NCBI GenBank assembly: GCA_938028705.1
Contig: CALIZI010000232.1
Span: 1 to 45,518, forward strand
Length of the DNA: 45,518 nucleotides
Source of the DNA: an uncultured Saprospiraceae bacterium
GTDB taxonomy: Bacteria; Bacteroidota; Bacteroidia; Chitinophagales; Saprospiraceae
Direction of reading: 5' to 3'
Position 1 is the first letter of the stretch. Each line of letters begins with the position of its first letter. Under the pieces are notes generated by a model. It was given only the letters and a program-made list of their open reading frames with translations, ran no database searches and had not been told where the DNA came from. Shown piece after piece: positions 42,621 to 45,518 of the stretch. The position numbers and the translations under genes are program-made.

Positions 42621-43180
42621 TACAAATTCTTAACGTATTCGTTTTTATTAAATTCCTTTTTGATTTGTTCGAGTTTGTGTTTTACGCTGGTATCGTATAA
42701 TTTGTCGTCATATCGCAGGATGAAGCCGCCTATCAAACTTGGATCTACGCTGACCTCCAATTCTATGTTGTCATCAGTGGTCTTGCTTTGATTGATTTTG
42801 GCAAGTATGCTGTCAATGGCTGCCTGCGTCAATGGCTCGGCAGTCGTCAGCACTACGGACGATATGTGTTTGAGTTTTTTGTACTGTAAATTAAACTCCG
42901 TCGTCATATCGCGCAGGTAGCTTTCGCGTCCTTTATTTAATACAACATTCAAAAATTTCGAGGTCATCGGACTGACCTTAGTTGTAAATATAGCGTCAAA
43001 TGCTTTCCGTTTTTTTTCGGGCGGTATGACCGGACTTTTGATAAGCGACATAAAATCAGCATTGTCACATACCTTGCGGATGTACTGCATATCAGAGTTG
43101 GCTTCTTCGAGTTTGTTTTGCTCGACTGCCAAATCTACTAATGACTTGCTATATCGCGTGGCTATTCGCTCTATTGACAT
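42620..43180 (-). CDS. atpH: ATP synthase F1 delta subunit
   Basis: 186 aa. MSIERIATRYSKSLVDLAVE, LIKSPVIPPEKKRKAFDAIF, FLNVVLNKGRESYLRDMTTE and the C-terminal PSLIGGFILRYDDKLYDTSV KHKLEQIKK identify the stator-connecting delta (OSCP-like) subunit. Normal length. It begins three bases after the 74-aa ORF inserted between it and atpF. Confidence 0.95.
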   Translation of the reverse strand: MSIERIATRYSKSLVDLAVEQNKLEEANSDMQYIRKVCDNADFMSLIKSPVIPPEKKRKAFDAIFTTKVSPMTSKFLNVVLNKGRESYLRDMTTEFNLQYKKLKHISSVVLTTAEPLTQAAIDSILAKINQSKTTDDNIELEVSVDPSLIGGFILRYDDKLYDTSVKHKLEQIKKEFNKNEYVKNL

Positions 43181-43183
43181 AAT

Positions 43184-43408
43184 TTATAGTTTTTCTTCTA
43201 TCGTGTAATTTTCGGGAAGATCGGGTACTTGAATGGGGTGCGACATTTCAGTCGGATATTCATATCTGACTAATATTCCATTTTCCATAATTTCAGGAAA
43301 ACTGTCAGGGCTTGCAGATTTTTGTGATGGAATATAGTTGACATTATTTGGATCATTATCTTGATAATTAACAAGATTTGAGTACTGATATGTATATGTA
43401 TTTTCCAT
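43184..43408 (-). CDS. Hypothetical 74-aa protein in the atp cluster
   Basis: 74 aa, Asn/Tyr/Pro-rich (MENTYTYQYSNLVNYQDNDP...), acidic, with no membrane segment or motif I recognise. Its ATG shares a base with the stop of the protease gene (TAATG) and its own stop is three bases before atpH, so it is translated within the atp message. Possibly a partner or substrate of the protease; unproven. Confidence 0.65.
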   Translation of the reverse strand: MENTYTYQYSNLVNYQDNDPNNVNYIPSQKSASPDSFPEIMENGILVRYEYPTEMSHPIQVPDLPENYTIEEKL

Positions 43409-44457
43409 TATGCTTTATTTAATGAATTAGGCTCATGTCTCCACCCTTCAAACGTTTTTCGAGTCTCAAAAGTTGTTCTTGATATGGGGGCAGCTTGCTG
43501 TTGAGGAATTTGTTGTGTGATTTTGGATATAGTACCTTCTGTAAGAAATACATCCGTTCCTCTATCTACACTTTCTATCAATATCCTTCTACAACTATAA
43601 TCCCTTTGAGGGTGTTGGCCTATTTCCACTTCTGGATTGAACGGTGAAAGTAATTTTAACTCACTCCGAATATTCTCAAAAATTGTGTTGATTTTTAGGT
43701 ATTGTTCATCGTTTGGTTTGACAATGCTCAAACCTAACTCATCTTTTGCCTCATTCCTGTAAATCGCATAGTCATGGCTTCCTGAATCGCTACAAAGAAA
43801 CGCAATTATTTTCTCTATTTTATTGGCAGTATCTTCACTTTTTCCTAATTGTTTTTCTAATAATTTTCGGGCAACCATTTGAATTTGAGTTCTTGACCGA
43901 TATACATTTCCCAGCACAAGTGGATGAACTTTATCCGACAGCTTCAAGAGGATGTCCTTCAAATCATCCTCATTATTAATCCTCAATTCATTTTTAGCAA
44001 GGTCAAAAAAACCTTGAATAGACTCTACACTGACAGGAACTCTTACCATAGGATTGTTGGGGTATTGCGGATTTTGAGGGTTGAGTGACGAATTAAGTGA
44101 CGGGTCAATAGGTCCTAAGGTAGCCTGTTTTGTCATCATAATTCTGTCAGCTCCAAGTGATATAATTGTACCGGAACTTCTTGCTTTTGAGGGAATTATC
44201 ATTTCAAATTTTTTGCAGAATTGTCTGATTAGATTTACTAAACTCAAGGCTGCCATAGTATCTCCACCTCTTGTGTACAGGAACAAAGAAATGGTGTCAG
44301 TCTTTCCCATTCTATCCAAATGTTTAGAGAAATACTCTAATGCTTCGGTAGATATTTGAGTTCCCATACCTAATCTGTCTCCCGTAATATAAACTAACAG
44401 TTTTGAGTCCCTGTCTTGTTCCAACCAACGATAATCATCTAATCTATCTGCAAACAT
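43408..44457 (-). CDS. Clp-fold serine protease, SDH/SppA-like, inside the atp cluster
   Basis: 349 aa. YTRGGDTMAA (61-70) is the oxyanion loop, PSKARSSGTIISLGADRI (89-106) carries the nucleophile Ser (94 or 95), and TLGPIDPSL (113-121) follows, as in the serine dehydrogenase-proteinase (SDH) Clp-fold family. There is no signal peptide or transmembrane helix. It lies nine bases after atpF and overlaps the next ORF, so it is embedded in the atp transcript, where no such gene normally exists. Role unknown; quality control of membrane proteins is one idea. Confidence 0.8.
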   Translation of the reverse strand: MFADRLDDYRWLEQDRDSKLLVYITGDRLGMGTQISTEALEYFSKHLDRMGKTDTISLFLYTRGGDTMAALSLVNLIRQFCKKFEMIIPSKARSSGTIISLGADRIMMTKQATLGPIDPSLNSSLNPQNPQYPNNPMVRVPVSVESIQGFFDLAKNELRINNEDDLKDILLKLSDKVHPLVLGNVYRSRTQIQMVARKLLEKQLGKSEDTANKIEKIIAFLCSDSGSHDYAIYRNEAKDELGLSIVKPNDEQYLKINTIFENIRSELKLLSPFNPEVEIGQHPQRDYSCRRILIESVDRGTDVFLTEGTISKITQQIPQQQAAPISRTTFETRKTFEGWRHEPNSLNKA

Positions 44458-44466
44458 ATCATCAGT

Positions 44467-44979
44467 TTAGATATTAATCTCCTCAATCAACTTATTCACA
44501 AAATTGACCTGTTCAGATTGTCCTTTCAGTTCTTTGCGAATCACTTTTTCGGCAATATCAAGTGCCATCATACCCGATTGATTTTTGACATCAATGAGCA
44601 TTTCCATTTTACGATTGCTGATTTCTTCCATCGCACTCGCTACTTTTTTGCGGTACTCTTCATCAGCACGTTTCTTGGCATCTTCGATGATTTGCTCTTT
44701 CATCTCTTTAGCATCGCGCAGCATCTTGGAACGTTCTTCACGCGCCTGTACGAGCAATTCTTCGTTTTCAGCTTTGAGGTTTGCCATTTCAGCACGAGCA
44801 ATATCGGCAGAACGCAAGGCTTCGTCAATCGCATCACCACGCGCTTTGAGTCCTCTACTAATTGGTCCGAGACCAAATTTGGCTAATAGAAATAACAATA
44901 CACCAAAAATGAGCGTCGTCCAAAAAATAAGACCAAATTCGGGACGCATCGGGGATAAGTCTATATCGAGTAAAAACAT
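44467..44979 (-). CDS. atpF: ATP synthase F0 b subunit
   Basis: 170 aa. A single membrane span near 16-36 (GLIFWTTLIFGVLLFLLAKF), then a long charged coiled coil rich in Glu/Lys/Ala to the end. It forms the peripheral stalk with delta. Normal length for the b subunit. Between atpE and the inserted protease gene. Confidence 0.95.
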   Translation of the reverse strand: MFLLDIDLSPMRPEFGLIFWTTLIFGVLLFLLAKFGLGPISRGLKARGDAIDEALRSADIARAEMANLKAENEELLVQAREERSKMLRDAKEMKEQIIEDAKKRADEEYRKKVASAMEEISNRKMEMLIDVKNQSGMMALDIAEKVIRKELKGQSEQVNFVNKLIEEINI

Positions 44980-44985
44980 AATTTA

Positions 44986-45055
44986 TGAGAGTATAGAGTA
45001 AAGAGTGTAGAGTTGAGAGTGTTCTCTTTTACTCTACACTCTTTACTCTTTTACT
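44986..45055. repeat. AGAGTGT heptamer inverted arms, atpF-side of the atpE-atpF gap
   Basis: Left arm 44986-45022: AGAGTAT, AGAGTAA, AGAGTGT, AGAGTTG. Right arm 45023-45055: TCTCTTTTACTCTACACTCT, then TTACTCTTTTACT. Complementary with 7-nt period. A separate AAACTTGG/CCAAGTTT pair lies at 45066-45104. Confidence 0.85.
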
Positions 45056-45121
45056 ATTTTTAAAACAAACTTGGCTACTAACCAACCGCGTTCACCAAGT
45101 TTTAGATTTGCGGTAGCTAAA

Positions 45122-45340
<219 letters not shown>

Positions 45341-45360
45341 TTATATAAATGAAAAAATTG

Positions 45361-45518
45361 AGAAATGTAAAATGTAAAATATCAAATTTAAAACTCACAT
45401 TTCTGTTAAATTTTTTCGAGTTCAAATTTTCATTGATTTTCAATTAATAATAAATAATTTAAAATTAATATTTTATTAAAAAAATTTTAAAAACCAAATT
45501 ATATTTTGAATTAGGTTA
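45361..45518. repeat. TGTAAAA tandem and AT-rich right edge
   Basis: ATGTAAAATGTAAAATATCA (45365-45384) matches 23811-23848; the rest is AT-rich with no ORF. A partner arm, if any, lies beyond the window. Confidence 0.55.

Overview
The window reads as a chromosomal segment of a Bacteroidota bacterium, possibly Saprospiria-like. Phylum evidence: promoters of the TTG-N19/20-TAnnTTTG type, no AGGAGG-like ribosome binding sites before most starts, a secreted enzyme with a type IX secretion C-terminal domain, a BatA-type VWA protein, the secY-map-infA-rpmJ order, and an atp cluster E-F-H-A-G with no atpD/atpC beside it. The order-level guess is weak. || Layout. 1-8 kb (minus strand): a PLP-dependent cysteine synthase/CBS-like enzyme, an AAA ATPase with a nuclease-like C-terminus, two family 2 glycosyltransferases, a hypothetical protein and a secreted alpha/beta hydrolase. 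8.4-11 kb: an HNH protein, a bacterial Thg1-like 3'-5' polymerase, and a two-gene plus-strand unit (EEP-fold hydrolase plus unknown). 11-12.9 kb: batA, with an unknown gene pair lodged at its 3' end between two copies of the batA tail. 13.2-36.8 kb: the merged str-S10-spc-alpha cluster, all minus strand, in the order rpsL, rpsG, fusA, rpsJ, rplC, rplD, rplW, rplB, rpsS, rplV, rpsC, rplP, rpmC, rpsQ, rplN, rplX, rplE, rpsN, rpsH, rplF, rplR, rpsE, rpmD, rplO, secY, map, infA, rpmJ, rpsM, rpsK, rpsD, rpoA, rplQ. 37-39.7 kb: two paralogous small lipoproteins and an AAA ATPase + DUF4435 pair resembling PARIS (AriA/AriB) defence. 39.8-45.3 kb: ATP synthase genes atpE-F-[Clp-fold protease + 74-aa ORF]-H-A-G. 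|| The most unusual signal lies between the genes. Ribosomal gene clusters are normally tightly packed, but here most gaps are 70-640 bp. Most gaps are built the same way: an arm of imperfect 6-9-nt tandem repeats, a centre that is often AT-rich or a small hairpin, then an arm that is the reverse complement of the first. The repeat word changes from gap to gap (GTGTTGTT, GGTTAAT, TGTAAAA, TTGATTAG, GAATGAGT, TTTTATTG, AAGTTC, GGGTTTATA, AGAGTGT, CGGTTGA), yet the two arms of a gap match each other. On top of this sit at least three further repeat families: paired GGCGATT-type hairpins with covarying stems, a CCGATAGCTATCGG palindrome, and terminators that share the outer stem AAAAGACC/GGTCTTTT. 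One nested inverted-repeat element of 256 bp lies between rpoA and rplQ, and a ~165-bp element occurs twice (47-211 and, inverted, 15586-15751). || No tRNA, rRNA, CRISPR array or transposase gene was recognised.
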